Assembly (NCBI GenBank): GCA_030549495.1
Contig: JAUIRK010000866.1
Span: forward strand, 186,001-250,000
Direction of reading: 5' to 3'
Source: Nectonema munidae
Lineage: Eukaryota > Nematomorpha > Nectonematoida > Nectonematidae
DNA length: 64,000 nucleotides
The notes beneath the pieces are model-generated. The model searched no databases, had not been told where the DNA came from, and saw nothing but the letters and a program-made list of their open reading frames with translations. Each line of letters begins with the position of its first letter. The stretch's first letter is position 1. Both the position numbers and the translations under genes were made by a program. Below are positions 44,010-56,648 of this stretch, piece by piece.

Positions 44010-44109
44010 TTGAAATAGAGTTTGTTAAATCAACCATTTCAAATGGATCCACCCTCGGAGGCTTGTACCTTGCATTTTCTGACGCTTGATTCAGAAAACT
44101 GAGTATTTG
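44010..44109 (-). CDS. candidate internal coding exon, unknown protein
   Basis: Between an excellent acceptor (TTTTTTACTTTTAG, AG at 44111-44110) and an excellent donor (TTTCAA|GTGAGC, GT at 44009-44008) lies a 100-base exon open in the frame starting at its first base. It encodes QILSFLNQASENARYKPPRV and then DPFEMVDLTNSISS, with codon use unlike the AT-rich flanks. It starts in phase 0 and ends with one base of a split codon. If unspliced, the frame runs on to a stop 40 bases later. The RYKPPRVDPF motif looks conserved, but I cannot name the family. Partner exons were not found. Confidence 0.5.
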
Positions 44110-45242
44110 CTAAAAGTAAAAAATATTTTTATGTTAGAATCAAACGCATTTTTTAACGAACTTTTATATGAAATTACCTAATGACGTGGAATGAAATCAT
44201 TAAAATTACCATATGTAATTTCAATAAAATTAATATCATCTTTTTTTATTTATAACTTCAATCTCAAAATAATTTATCCTCATGTTGACGCAAATTTAAA
44301 TTTCGTGTCATTAATAATGATCCATAAATTGCAAAACAAGAGCTTCTCTAAAAGCCTAAAATTTTAAGAATAAAGATGGACTTGAAATAATTTTTGAGCA
44401 TGGTTTTTTGAATAGTCTTCTAATGAACAAATTTTTGGCTTGTTTTTTCTAAGCACTAGACACTACATATTATACTATACTTCATTTCTATGCTTATAAA
44501 ATTTTAAGCCCCAAATTGAATAAATATTTTTTAGATAATGGCGGTTGAATCAATATGCCTTGAAACCTAAATAAAAATGGTGCTCAAACACGTGAGATTT
44601 TAAAGGTATTTCAAAGAAAACGTCAAATTTATATTTATTATTCATGCCTAAAAACGTTTTATTTATACTCCTTTTCAGGAAGTATTTATTTTTCATACAA
44701 ATTCCGCGTTTATTTCTTCTAGGCATAGATATTATAGATTTTAGATTGCATTGGCTGCTCAAGTACAAATTCTAAATGCGCAATACCGTGTTATTAATTC
44801 TCGACACTCTTTCATTTTGCCAACATAAATGTTTATATCCTGATTACGCAAATAAAAAAGATCCCTTCCTAGAATTTCCGGACATATATTAATTCAAGTT
44901 AGCTACCTTAAGCATGGCCTTTCTTAACAGTAAACAGATAACAGTAAACAGTAACAAAAAAAAAAAGAAAAAGTGTTTTTTTAGTAATAGTAACAGCTTT
45001 ATAAGAAATATTTTATCCTTATCCTAAGTCATTTATAGACAAAAAAAATTTTGATATCAAAAAAAGACAAAATAATAAAAACAAGTTATAAAGACTGTAC
45101 ATAATAATTTAAAAAAGAATTCTAACTTTGAGAAAAATAACCTACAAATTAAAAGATTTTGTTTCATAAGTGATAAAGTTCTAAAAATTATTTGTGAAAA
45201 TATATGAAAAATTGTAAAAATTAGTTTTAGAGTTACTGCCCT
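44110..45242. other. AT-rich, nothing recognised
   Basis: No exons or element ends were seen. It may be intronic to the exon at 44010-44109. Confidence 0.4.
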
Positions 45243-45855
45243 CAGGGCCGTATCAAGGGGCAGGGCAGTGGGGGGGGGGGGGCAATTGCCCCGGGCGCCA
45301 CACCTAGTTGGCGCCATTTCATTGCCACTGACTTCAACGCAGCAGACCATAAGATGGAAATTGAGGACATTCAAATGTTTTTGAAACCTCGGAAGGAAAA
45401 ACCGGCAAACGCTATGGAGTTACTTAGTTTCCTGTCCTCGCACTCAGGACTCTGTCCGAATCTACAAGTGGCTCTGAGGATTATACTGACAATTGGAACT
45501 TCCATTGCATCCTGTGAAAGGTCATTCAGCAAGCAAAAACTTATTAAGTCCTACCTAAGGAGCAATATGGGGCATGCCCGCTTCCAAAGTCTGGCTCTTA
45601 TGAGCATTGAGAAAGAAGTTCTCGATTGTGTTGATTTTGACGAAGTAATCGATCATTTTGCTGCTGCTAAAACACGAAAAATGAACATCTAATGGAGACT
45701 GTCTTCGACTCTGTCAGTATAATTTGAGCTTTTTTTCTAAATCACTTTTTAAGCTTGAATGGGGTGGGGATGAGTGAGAAAAGAAAGAGCAAGGAGTGAG
45801 GGGCTCCATTCAGGACCTTTGCCATGGGGCGCCACGATCCCATGATACAGCCCTG
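45243..45855 (+). mobile_element. internally deleted hAT element with transposase C-terminus
   Basis: Left end CAGGGCCGTATCAAGGGGC and right end CATGATACAGCCCTG form imperfect inverted repeats. Flanks ACTGCCCT and CTGTCCTT are at best a degraded 8-bp duplication. A run of G (about 45270-45283) and a GGCGCCAC motif occur near both ends. The interior keeps only the transposase 3' end (45354-45692). Confidence 0.78.
45354..45692 (+). pseudogene. hAT transposase C-terminal dimerisation region
   Basis: A 112-codon open frame containing ELLSFLSSHSGLCPNLQVAL, then ASCERSFSKQKLIKSYLR and HARFQSLALMSIE. This is the classic hAT C-terminal dimerisation block, as in ZMYM-like transposases (family pattern CERSFSKLKLIKSYLRS). 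The catalytic RNase H part and DNA-binding finger are absent, so this is a 5'-deleted fragment in a small non-autonomous element. The frame has no stop inside and its codons are well kept, so the copy is probably younger than the other remnants here. It could still supply a dimerisation module if fused to host transcripts, but nothing shows that. Confidence 0.82.
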
Positions 45856-48800
45856 CTGTCCTTGCACAAATACCGAACCAATTTGCATTTAACAAATTGC
45901 TATTAGACTAATCATCGTTGGACTTTCCTATATATACTATTTTTACTTCTAAATTATCTTTTTTATTTCTAAATTGTCTTTTTTCAATTGTAATTTGTCT
46001 TTTTTCAATTTTATTTTGTATTTTAGAAAGAGCGTTAAGAATCTAAAAGATAATTCAGAATTAAAAAAAAAGAACTTACAATTGAAAAAAGAAAAATTTG
46101 AACTAAAAACGATAATTTAGAAGTAGAAATGATATATATAGCACTACTTGTTAACTTCAGGTCAAAATATCTCTGACTGGCATACACAACAATTTTAATT
46201 GCATGATTTTTTTATTTTCATAATTGTCTAATTTTGTTTCTTTTTTTACTTATAAATGATTTTTCATTTGACTACTTTGAACGAATGAGGGTAGGCAAGG
46301 CGATGGAGGAATTTAAAATGACTTTTCACACAAAAATTTAGAGATCATAAAGAAGTCAATATACTTTATACTCTTTGCATGAGAATTCTGCTTATATATC
46401 AGTTATTTATTCTTAATCCGCCATATCTGCTTTTTTTCTCATTTCCCAAATGTGAATATCTTTTATTTTTGATGGATTTTCTCTTTTTTTACGTCACCAT
46501 TTTTATTTTTTATCATCAAACAAGCTTCTATTTTGTAAGGATAACTTATCTAGCTTGCTTCATTACTCATCAACAAGGGCGGATCTAGAGAGGGGGATTA
46601 AAAAATTTTAATAAAAAAATAAAAAAAAATTTTAATTAAATTTCTAATAAAAAAAACAAAATTTTTAACTTTGATTTATAAACACTATTTACGATTTATA
46701 AAAATATTTATCTTCAGAATTGAATTGAGTTGAATCTTTCACTAATGCCAAAAAATCTTTTAGTTTTTACTGTCTCTTTCAAAAATTTCTGAGTGCGTCC
46801 TTCCTCATCAATGATATCATTTTAAAAAAGAAAAAAGTTTCTCACTTGAGATATATTTATGTTACAGCTGTTTGCATATTTTATTTCCTTATTGAATTAT
46901 GTAGAAGGGAAAGCTTCATCCAATACTTGAATTATTCAAGAGAATAATATATAACGTGATTTTCCGGTGTTTCTCTTATACGCTATATTTAATCCCCTTA
47001 ATCCTCGCATTACCTCAATCCAACATACTTCTACCTAAATCTTGAAAGCTCGAACATTCTTTCTGTTTGTGAAGCATTGAATCCCTCTTCCACAAGCTTT
47101 GCAAATCGGCAATTCCTAAAGAAGCGCAATTACTTTCCTCTTTATTATTATTTGTATAGAAAAGTGTGTGACTGTGATATAATTGGAATAATGGTTTCTA
47201 TTTTTGAAACTAAAATTCGTCAATTTTCAAAATGGATGCTTAAAAGACGCACATTTTTCTATTCTTGCTCAGCCATGAACTGATAACATACGATCCCAAA
47301 TCAAGGAGAGTTTTTCACAAAATCCCAAATTTTCAAATCAAATATATTTTGTCGTATAGAATCTTGGATTGAGTAGAGATTCACGGCAAATTCATCAAGA
47401 CAAAAATTTATGAACACTTAATTCTTGCCTAAATTATTTTGATCAGGTTACTAAACAAAGAAGTGACAAATCAAAGCGGTGTTATGACAAAAATGAAAAA
47501 AAAAACACAAATTAAAAGAAGTGACATGACAAAAGTGAGTGACAAAAATAAGGAAATCGAAAAGAGTGAAGAATCAAAAACTAACAAACTGAATAACTAA
47601 GGATAGTAAAATAAAATATACTGAAAGGTAGGCAGTCGAAAGTCTTTATGCAGGGTATAAGAAATTTTATTTAAAGATTTTTGTCCCCTACATCTTTCAG
47701 GATTCTGATTTATATTATCCATTTTTTCTTGATAAAAAAAGGCATTCGTTTCGAAAAGATTTCGGATAAATAAAGTTTTCAAAGTGTTTTCTTTATAATT
47801 GTTCAATTTATTTTATAAATTTTTAGCTAATTTGATTTGTCACTCCTTTGAACACTTCGGATAATATTTTTACTATTTATATATTTTTTTACCACAATTT
47901 ATAAGTATTATATTTTATAACAAGATTTAGACTTTTTATCGAAATAAAGCGAAATCTTAATATTTTTTGAAACAAATTCATCATAAATATTTCGATGTTT
48001 TGAATTATTCAGAATGAGAGATAATTTTTTTTCATTTTTAAATTATTTTTTATGATTTTTTTATTTGTAATTCCTAATAGTTAAAAGCATTGGAACACAT
48101 CTCATTATTTTTAATTTGTTAAATATGATGATTTTGAAAAGCTTTCGGAAGAATTTGGCCTATTTGTTATAAAAAATGAAAAATAAGAATTTTTATTTAT
48201 TTTTCATTGCAAAAAGAAAAAAATATTAAAATACACAACCGATTATTTTGAAATTGTTTTAAAAATATCAAGATTTCAGAGTTTTGGCGAATTTTGTTCA
48301 GTAAAAAGCTATAAACTTTTTTTCTAATTTTTGTTAACGTTTTTTTGTTATCATGTTAAATTGAATTTATTTTCTCTAATTGCAATTTTTTTAATCAACT
48401 TGGAGGTTGTGTGTACAAATGAGATAATAATTATTAAAAATTGAGGAAAAATGATTGATTTGTAAAATGCTTTCTCACAAAATTAAAACGATGAAAAACG
48501 TAAAATTTTGGTAAAATGAAAAAAATGATCAATAAGTTAACTTTTGGAAAAATAAATCATAATATAAAAGAGTTAGTTGGCGAAGTTAGGAAGTATAAAA
48601 GTTTTAGATTGTAGTGAAAAGTTACAAAATTTATTTATCTGTCCCCGAATTTGAAACACGTCATGAATGACAAAATTTAAATAAAGTAACTGGTTTCTAG
48701 GGACCTTTAGATCGAGCTAGATTTAAAAATAAAAAATATGTGCCCAACATTTTGAAATACTTTTTGAAAAGATGCAAACTTGAAATTAAGTTTTCTATAT

Positions 48801-51800
48801 ATAAATAAGCAGGTGTTTTAGAAAACTATTTTTTCAAATTTATGCAATACGGAACATAAATTAGTTGAATGATCTCAAACTATTCTTGTGTGACAAAAAA
48901 ATTAGAAAATAAAGAATTCGTATAAAGCCAGTGTATTTAAGCATGAAAGCTTTTTTTAACTTAACGCGAAGAAAAATGTTAACTGATATTATACATTCCT
49001 TTTTTGTTATCTTTTTTTACAATTGAATTTTTTTTATGAATGAAGTGTTAAGAAAATTTGCTTGATTTTAGAAGCATTTTTGTTTTGGTGATGTTACATA
49101 TAAAGATATCCATAAATTGTAGTATGGCACATTATTGATATCTAAGTCAGGCAATATTTGTTTGATCAGCGGATGAATATCAGTGGTCTGGCTAGGCCAT
49201 CTGGGAAAGGAGAAAAAGAATAAGGAAATATATAGAAAGAATATGTAACATACAAAGTATAGCGCGTTTGCCTATTATGTAGTTTGTGTAGTGTTTGCAT
49301 TATGTAGTTGTGACGTTTTTTGATGAACAGAAGTAAAACAACTTCCAATGAAAATTTGCATAGACTTAAAGTATTAGAGCCGAGAAGATCTTGTTCTAAT
49401 TCTTAAAAGAGAGAATCGATCAAAAAAGATCTTTCTGATGAAGTATCATTTGGCTTAATTCTTACATGTGCAAAAAACGCGGATGAATATAACTGATTTT
49501 AGGGACTTTTACACGAAAAAATGTTTGTGAAAAAGCGGGGCCAACTCTAACGCACACACGTTGGCAAAAAGAACTATTTTTAAGCAGCATTTTCGTATTT
49601 TTAGAGCATTAACACGTTATGTACGACCCAAAGGAGACGACTTTATTGAATTTATGTTGATTTCAGTTAAAAAGTGAAGATCCTTTGCTGTCCATTTTGG
49701 CATTGTTGGTATTACGAGGGTAGATAATAATGACTTGCAACAATTTTATACTATTCTGAACAGAAAACAGGTAACTAGTGTGTGGTATTCATAAGGAAAG
49801 TTATCAGAAATGTTAGATTCTCAACTTTTTCAACTACTTCCCTCCATGTCATTTTCTCTTTTCCCTTACACAAACCTATAGTTCTTTCTTTGTAAAGCTT
49901 TTTAATCAATTCTGCTGGTCTCCTACACTATATGCCCAACCGATCTTAATCCTTGCTTTTTAATACTCTATTGATATCCTTTACTTGACATAAACGTGTA
50001 ATTTTCTCATTTCTTAGTCTAGACTCTAGATTATGAATTATAATGATGAATATTTTTTAGCATTCTCATTTCCCACTATCTATTCTGATTGACTAACAAA
50101 ATAAAAACATAACTAAATGATTAACTACTAAATGTTAGAACAAATTCACTCTAACTTTTTTTATTTGCAAACATATGCCCGTATTCTTGTATTTGTGAAA
50201 GTGTCTTTAATGCCTATACTTTAATTGATCGGAAGATTTTTATTAAAGTCCAAAAATCGTCTTTATTTAGCGCTTATACCGTGGCTGGCGAAAGAAAAAG
50301 CACAAAACGTTTAAAACGACTTACAAAACACAAAACGAGGACGTGTAAAAAAAGGTGACTGCTTCCTAACATGATTCCTTGAAAGCTTCTCAAAGCACCT
50401 GTGAACATGGAAGACAAATGAAAGGTGTGAGATGACAAAGGCCGAATGCGAGCGTGTTTCTCTGTTCGGCCTTGCGACTATTAATCTACATCCTAAATCA
50501 CTTTTTCGCTTGAATCAGCAAAGCTGCTGTTTTAGTGAAAATGCTAATTTCCCTTCGTGAAGCATCCTATCCCCCATCAATCTTCTCTTGTCCAAGCTGT
50601 CCTTGTGGTCGGGCACGCATGCATAATGAGACCAACCCTTGAAAATAGTATGGTCTCATGCAGTACGCTTCACATATCTAAGAACAAAAGTCACAACGCA
50701 TTCATACTCATATTGGCAAACGACGCTTTCTACATCAAGAACTACATATGTTAATTATTATCTCTTATTTTTCAGCAAGTTTTACGTTAAACTTCTACAC
50801 GTTTTCACCTTCAAGTCAAAACAATTATTTAACTCTTAATTAAATTAACTAAACTGCAAATTAAAAAATTGAAACAAGGGTCCTTCAGATTAAAAAAAAA
50901 AGAATTCAATTTAAAATATCTCAACTCCAACAATTTAAAAAGTGAAACTTGAATTGGGGTGTTGAAATTATTAAGTGCCTATTTTGCAAATTATCGTGTT
51001 TGCATCATCTCTACGTGTTGGCGGAATTTTTTGGCTCAAATAAGTGTGTGTTGAGTGAAAGAAGTACCAAATTGGAAATTATGCACATGACGTATTTGTT
51101 AAACTTAGAGAAAAACCTTACTTAAAAAAGTGGTATATGTATCTACGTTGATGATGATGTATATAATATATATGTATAATATAGCATTGCAAGTTCAAGT
51201 GAAATGTTTTCAAATTCAAATTGTTTTCAAATTTAAGTAACGTTTTCAAGTTTTAAGAGTATTTTATCTTTGGATTCCACTTGAAAATTTTTTAAGATGG
51301 GTAGTAAATATTTTTACAAAAATTAATTTTTAGTTTGCATTTTTCAATTTTTTTTGAACTCTAAAAATTTGTAAAAGATGTGTAATTCAATTTATATCTT
51401 CTCTCAAGAAAAAATCAAATATTTTCAAACTCAATAAAAATTAATTTTCAAGTCAAACCTAAAAATAAAACTACTTAAAACTTGAAAACATTTTGTTTGA
51501 ATTTGTAATGTTATATATATATATATATATATATCGCTTCCTTGTGACTAAATTCCAATAGGCTATAATGTTCGCATATGTTGCTCAAATTCAATGAATT
51601 AAAAGGTATGCCAAATTTTATTAAAATTATTTGACCGAATTCAAAATTAATTTACACGATACTGCGTTATCTTTGTTTGTTGAAGATAACTTCTTAAAAA
51701 TACGTGAACATTCAACAAAGTTTTCGCTTTGTGATTTTGAAAGGAGCATAGAACAATTGAAAAGGTTTAGTGTGCTTCTTGACTTTACTAACAATAATGC

Positions 51801-53160
51801 AGAATATTTTTGATCAAGTCTTTCTGTTCATTTTCTTGTCGCTTCATAGATCTTGGAATCTATATACAAATTCTGTGTACTGATTTTTTTCCAAAATTGG
51901 AAAATGTGCAATACTCCGATTGCCAGAAGCAGAATTTCAACACTCATTTTAGCTTTTTTCTTAATACCTCTAAAAGGTATATAAAATTCCTTTTTCATTA
52001 TTCCGCTTTCATATAAAAAAAAAGCTTATTCGTCTGAATTTTAATAAACTTTTCATGAAAAATAAATGAGGATATATATTTCATTCTAAATAGTCCAAGA
52101 CATTAAGAATTACCTCTTTTTTTTTATTTTTAAAAAATACGAAATTTCAAAAGTTTTGCAAACATTTCTACTTATTTCGCTAAAAAGTGACATCTCAATA
52201 AAGTCTTTTCTTTTCCGTATTACTGCAATTTTTCATACGCTTTGTATAAATACATACTACATATGGCAACCGTTTGAGTATTAAGATGTAAAAGAAAAAT
52301 GAAATTTTACCAAGAAGAAAAAGATGAAAAACTTCATGCAGACTTTTTCTGAAGCATATTTTTCTCATGGAACAAATGTTTGCTGTGAAGCGGGAGAGTA
52401 AATTTCATTTTTTTCAACGGCCTTCAGCATGCATTTTCCAAGTTAATTTCCTTCTTTCCACAAAATTGCTTGTTTCCTTGAAAAATAAAACAAAAACAAT
52501 TTGATTTGGAATAAAATTAGATGAAAAGTATGTGATCTCCCAAAGTAAATGTTATCTCCAAATTCGAACCTACTAACTCTTCATGTCTTCTCTGAAAGCT
52601 TTATCACCAAATTTTGGCTTGGAGTATCACAAATATAGTCCCGCTTTTATTTACTTGATTCGATTTCTTGTCGCGGTAGCATTCTGTTTTTTAAACGGCG
52701 GAACATAATTATTGTATACGCAATAAAAAGGGCTTAACATATGGTACAATAATGGCTATGGAGAGTAGAGTAATCAGAGATTTTTATTTGTAGTATCCAC
52801 ATGTTGTAGCACTACTTTATATTTTGTCTAAAATTATAGCAACACTGTAACTTTTTTCTTTGCGCATATGAGCTGCTTTGTCTATACCTGTGTCTCTTCC
52901 TATTTCTTTGCTAACATTTCTGATTTTATCAAAGAATAATAATTAAACGTAGAAGAGCCATCTTAACAAAATTAAACAATTTCTTCGCCACTGTCAATGA
53001 TATCCAGGATCGTAGCTAGAAAAAAAAGAGAAAGCTCCAAAAAAGATCATCAACAGGTTGTTAAAATCTTTATACAAAGCATGTGCTAAGATTAGGGTAA
53101 ATTGACAAAATAATTCTAATTTGATGTTCACAGTTTAAGGGGTCCAGAAACCCTCTAGCT
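45856..53160. other. long AT-rich stretch, few features
   Basis: Seen here: a truncated MITE start at about 46575-46600 (AAGGGCGGATCTAGAG) that resembles the element at 56362; a TA microsatellite at about 51509-51535; and a GC-richer patch at 50420-50760 with open frames on both strands (minus strand YVVLDVESVVCQYEYECVV) that could be an exon but has no decisive splice sites. The remainder shows nothing I can support. Confidence 0.45.
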
Positions 53161-53435
53161 CAGGGGTTCTCAACCTTTTTCCCGTTAAGTACCCCCTGAG
53201 TTATAAGACCATCTTTCCGAACGCCTAATAATCTGACAATGAACAAAATGATAATTTATTGTCTAACTCATTAGGGTACATTGTACAAATTGAAGGAACA
53301 GACACTGCTAGCGCTAAATTTCATATTCCGCAATTACTTCAATTTAAAATACTTCTTTTGTCAGCCATCTAAGTACCCCTAAAAATCTTGTTGTGAACCC
53401 CTGGGGGTTCGCGAACCCCAGGTTGAGAACCCTTG
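53161..53435. mobile_element. hAT MITE with 8-bp target duplication
   Basis: Left end CAGGGGTTCTCAACCTTTTT and right end AACCCCAGGTTGAGAACCCTTG are inverted repeats of the widespread CAG.GGTTCTCAACC hAT type. Flanks CTCTAGCT (53153-53160) and CTCTAGCC (53436-53443) match at 7 of 8 bases. Length is 275 bp. Confidence 0.85.
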
Positions 53436-53823
53436 CTCTAGCCGTACCCTGGCTACGGGCCTGATGATATCAATAATTTTTGATTTTATTTGAGATGAAG
53501 CCCTTTTGTCAAAAAATGAATTCATTATTTCATTTTAAATTTGTGCACCTCTATTTTTTCATGGTAGGCCCATAAGTTAGATGGAGCGGCCGAACTGCCC
53601 CATACGTCGCTATATATATGCATTTTTCCAATCTTCTTCGCAATCGAATATTGAATGACCAAAACTTTTTCACTCATGCTTGCATCGTCCAGCAAAAATA
53701 TAAATGTGGTATTTCTTGCTTACACTGGCGTCCCCCACTAGGTCTGAAAGAGTTAAAACCAAGCATAACCATGTCCATAATCACTAGAAGCTTGTTTCAT
53801 GAATTCTTTCAAATTTGGATGTG

Positions 53824-53966
53824 TTAATCATTTGACGTTGAATATTTGGAAGCCTAATCGTCTGCTTCCTTTTTTAAACGGGGAACTTCATTATATTTAG
53901 AGCGGACGATTTTCTTTTCTTGATTGCAAATCCGGCATCCCCCTGGTCATCAAAGGGTCAAGAAGC
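53824..53966. mobile_element. TTAA-type MITE copy, inverted orientation
   Basis: Starts TTAATCATTTGACG and ends CATCAAAGGGTCAA. Read from the right it begins TTGACCCTTTGATGACC, like the TTAACCCTTTGAGGACC end at 31354. It contains ATCGTCTGCTT, the complement of the family motif AAGCAGACGAT. Confidence 0.6.
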
Positions 53967-54360
53967 TAAGTTTTCTATCTCAATTTTTTTCATGAATTTT
54001 CCTATTACTCATACGCTTTTTTTTATTAAGAAAAAAATAAGATTTTTAGTTTTATAAAAGAGTAAAACGTGGGTGCATTTCTCAAAACAAGTATACAATT
54101 TAGTTAATTTGTTCATCATCTATTGTTTGTATTTTTTGATTATTTTAAAACATAACTAAAAAATGATTCATTTTATTTTATAATAATTCGACTTTATTAA
54201 TACCTGTAATATTTAGTTTTATTATAAAAAATTTTTATTTAATCTTTTTTTATTTATTTAAAAACACTGTACATTTTTCTTTGGCATCCAATAGATTGAT
54301 GTTTGACTATTATTTTATTGACTTTATATATGAGAGACCATAAAAATTTCAAAAAAGTTA

Positions 54361-54512
54361 TCAAAGGTAAAGGTACCATAGGGTGTTTTCATCGAGAAGG
54401 CACAATTGCGTCGCTTGTATCGAACTATGAGGAAAGCAGGCTTGATGCGGGATCGAACCCAAGACCTTAAGTTATCGAATCCAGCATCTAACCAACCTTA
54501 GTTAATCAAATT
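54361..54512 (-). mobile_element. tRNA-derived SINE
   Basis: On the minus strand the head reads GGTTGGTTAGATGCTGG (A-box-like) and, about 25 bases on, GGGTTCGATCCCGC (a near-perfect B box), as in a tRNA. It is followed by a non-tRNA body (CTCGATGAAAACACCCTATG). The 5' part of the tRNA head is truncated, and the sequence does not fold as an intact tRNA, so I call it a SINE. Confidence 0.72.
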
Positions 54513-55201
54513 AGTAGCTTGATGTTTTTTCCTAAGTGTTAAATTCTGTGATTTATTTCAACAGTATAAGTTAGCTGATGAGTATTTGCAAATATTTAAC
54601 AATCGATTTATAACAAGTCCAACTTTTTAGCCTCAAAAACTTCACAACAAATGATCAATTCCTTCCATTTTTGAAAAATTTAAAGATTTTGTTGGTTTTG
54701 ACCCTTACATCCCCCTCGCCTCCAAGGCAATTTTTTTAAATCTTATTACCGATTTAATTAGATTGGTAATATTCTAACCGTGGATAACTTGTCATTTAGG
54801 TAGTTTTCATTTGTTTGGTGGGACAGATCCTGGTTCAAATTTAAATAAGCCCAAATTTTTGTACTTTTCCCTCAAATCCAAAAAATAAGAGTGTATTTTT
54901 GCTTTCACATTCGCATTCTGTAAACGAATTTTTTTTATATGCTGTTAAACTTACCCTTGAAGGAATAATAAAAATGGAGAAGATTGCAAAAAGTGAGACA
55001 GAGGGGATTTACTATTGCGAGCGCTAAAATAGTAATTATATATAGGAAAGAATAATATAAATGATATTATACATATATACAGTTATACAAACAAGTTTTA
55101 TTATATATGCCCACGTATACGTATACGTATATACATATATATTTGTATTTAATTAGCGAATTGTTTTATTTAGGAATTAAAAAAACTTCGAATTAACCTA
55201 A

Positions 55202-55486
55202 TTAAGAGTATAAGGATTTGTGTTGTGCATGTTTGCAAAGTACTGACTGACACACATTCACTTTTTTAATGCAATCATTTCGATCTCTTCCTAATGCATC
55301 GGAACAATTGAGTATTACTTCACAAAATGAGATTGCCAAATAGATTATCACCTCACTGCAACAAATATACTCCGCGAACATGGTGAACACACACTTTTAC
55401 CACAAAGCACTATCAGTATTCGCTTCAATTGCAGATTCCCTTGAACAAAGGAATGCAAAGAGATGGAAACTTTGTGATGACGCCAT
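55202..55486 (-). CDS. candidate small two-exon gene, cysteine-bearing peptide
   Basis: The minus-strand ATG at 55486 has a good context (AAGATGGCG) and opens MASSQSFHLFAFLCSRE. A donor (TTGTG|GTAAAA) ends the exon at 55401 and an acceptor (ATTTGTTGCAG) starts the next at 55355, phase-compatible, which gives a very short 45-bp intron. The second exon encodes EVIIYLAISFCEVILNC, DALGRDRNDCIKK and ends QHKSLYS before TAA at 55204-55202. AATAAA lies 32 nt later (complement of 55165-55170). The product would be about 80 aa with several cysteines. Codon structure and the poly(A) signal favour a real gene; the tiny intron and lack of a known family are against. The second exon alone could be the end of a longer gene. 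Confidence 0.4.
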
Positions 55487-56361
55487 CTTGTGTTTTTCAC
55501 AGACACTTTAATGAGGAGAAAGAAGCGACATTTACACTTGATTGCATTTAAAAATGGCGCTCCCCTCCCTACCTACCTAGGGCACGAATTTTCAATTGGA
55601 ATGAAGCTGTGCTCTTCGAGAAGATTTTTATCCTTGAGTTCGATGACCTTTGCTCACTCAAGAGTAAAAAGTAGGACAATCATTAATCGTACTATATGAA
55701 TGCGTTTACTGAAAAAAGGCGTCAGTAGATCTGTCTCAAATCTGGCTTTGTTTCACAAAGATTTCCAGTTCTATAACTGGCATTGACTTAAATTATTCAC
55801 ATCATTTAAAAAGGAAATGAAAAATGTTTAATTAACTGATTAAATTGAGATATTCAAAATGTTTAATTAATTTTATTTTTCGGCAAAACATTACCTTTTA
55901 GAAGATAAGATTGTTAAGAATTTTATAACAAAGGATAATAAAATATTGATAAGTTTAAATTTTATAAAAATTCCTTCCAACGTTGAACGTGGATACTCCG
56001 TGGTCAAGAGAGTTATGGCCGTTTAAAAAGAAAATCTGAAAGTTGACATCCATTGGGATAAAATAATATGAAGTGGCAAACTGCCGTCACCGTTTGAAGC
56101 ATTTTCTGTATCATGATACAAAGTAGGATAACCATTTTTGAAAAAAGTTTTAGGAAATAGTCAAAGACATTACAGAGTTTGTTTTTATGTGTTACTATGG
56201 TATTTCAAATTCTCAATGGGAAAACGCCATTTTGCTTTGCTGTGAACAAAAAATTTTTTTATAACTTTAAAACTTTTTCCTTAAAATAACTTCTTAAAAC
56301 GATTAGAAATTGTCTTGTATAAAAATAGTTGAAGTAGTTAAGAAAAAGTTATAACTGGGTC
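55487..56361. other. upstream flank, nothing firm
   Basis: The 100 bases before the ATG at 55486 are less AT-rich and contain CGCCATTTTT, but no TATA box. The rest is AT-rich. The open frame at 55490-55699 on the plus strand is unsupported. Confidence 0.35.
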
Positions 56362-56648
56362 CAGTGGCGGATCCAAGGGGCGGGATTCGGGGGCCTAGCC
56401 CCCCCCCCCCCGCCTCTTATGAAAAATGACTTCGAAAATTACCCATACATGTATAAAAAATAAATGTTTGCAATTTATTCACGGTAAAATAGTGTTAAAA
56501 TATGAAAACATAGGTAATTAGTGATTCTAAAAGACATAATACAGCTGCAGTATTCTCTGAAGACTTTTAGCAAAATTTCAAAAAATTTAAATAGATTTCA
56601 CCCCGCCCCCCTATAAAAACCTATAAGAAATTTCTGGATCCGCCACTG
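56362..56648. mobile_element. hAT-type MITE with 8-bp target duplication
   Basis: Ends CAGTGGCGGATCCAAG and TCTGGATCCGCCACTG are inverted repeats. Flanks ACTGGGTC (56354-56361) and ACTGGGTT (56649-56656) match at 7 of 8 bases. It contains a 12-base C run. Length is 287 bp. Confidence 0.88.

Noticed and set aside
52550-52590. tRNA-like GGTTCGAATTT on the minus strand
   Set aside because: Single B-box-like match without an A box or cloverleaf.
54361-54512. Intact tRNA gene
   Set aside because: Only A- and B-box-like motifs of the head are present; the acceptor stem and full cloverleaf are not, and a SINE body follows.
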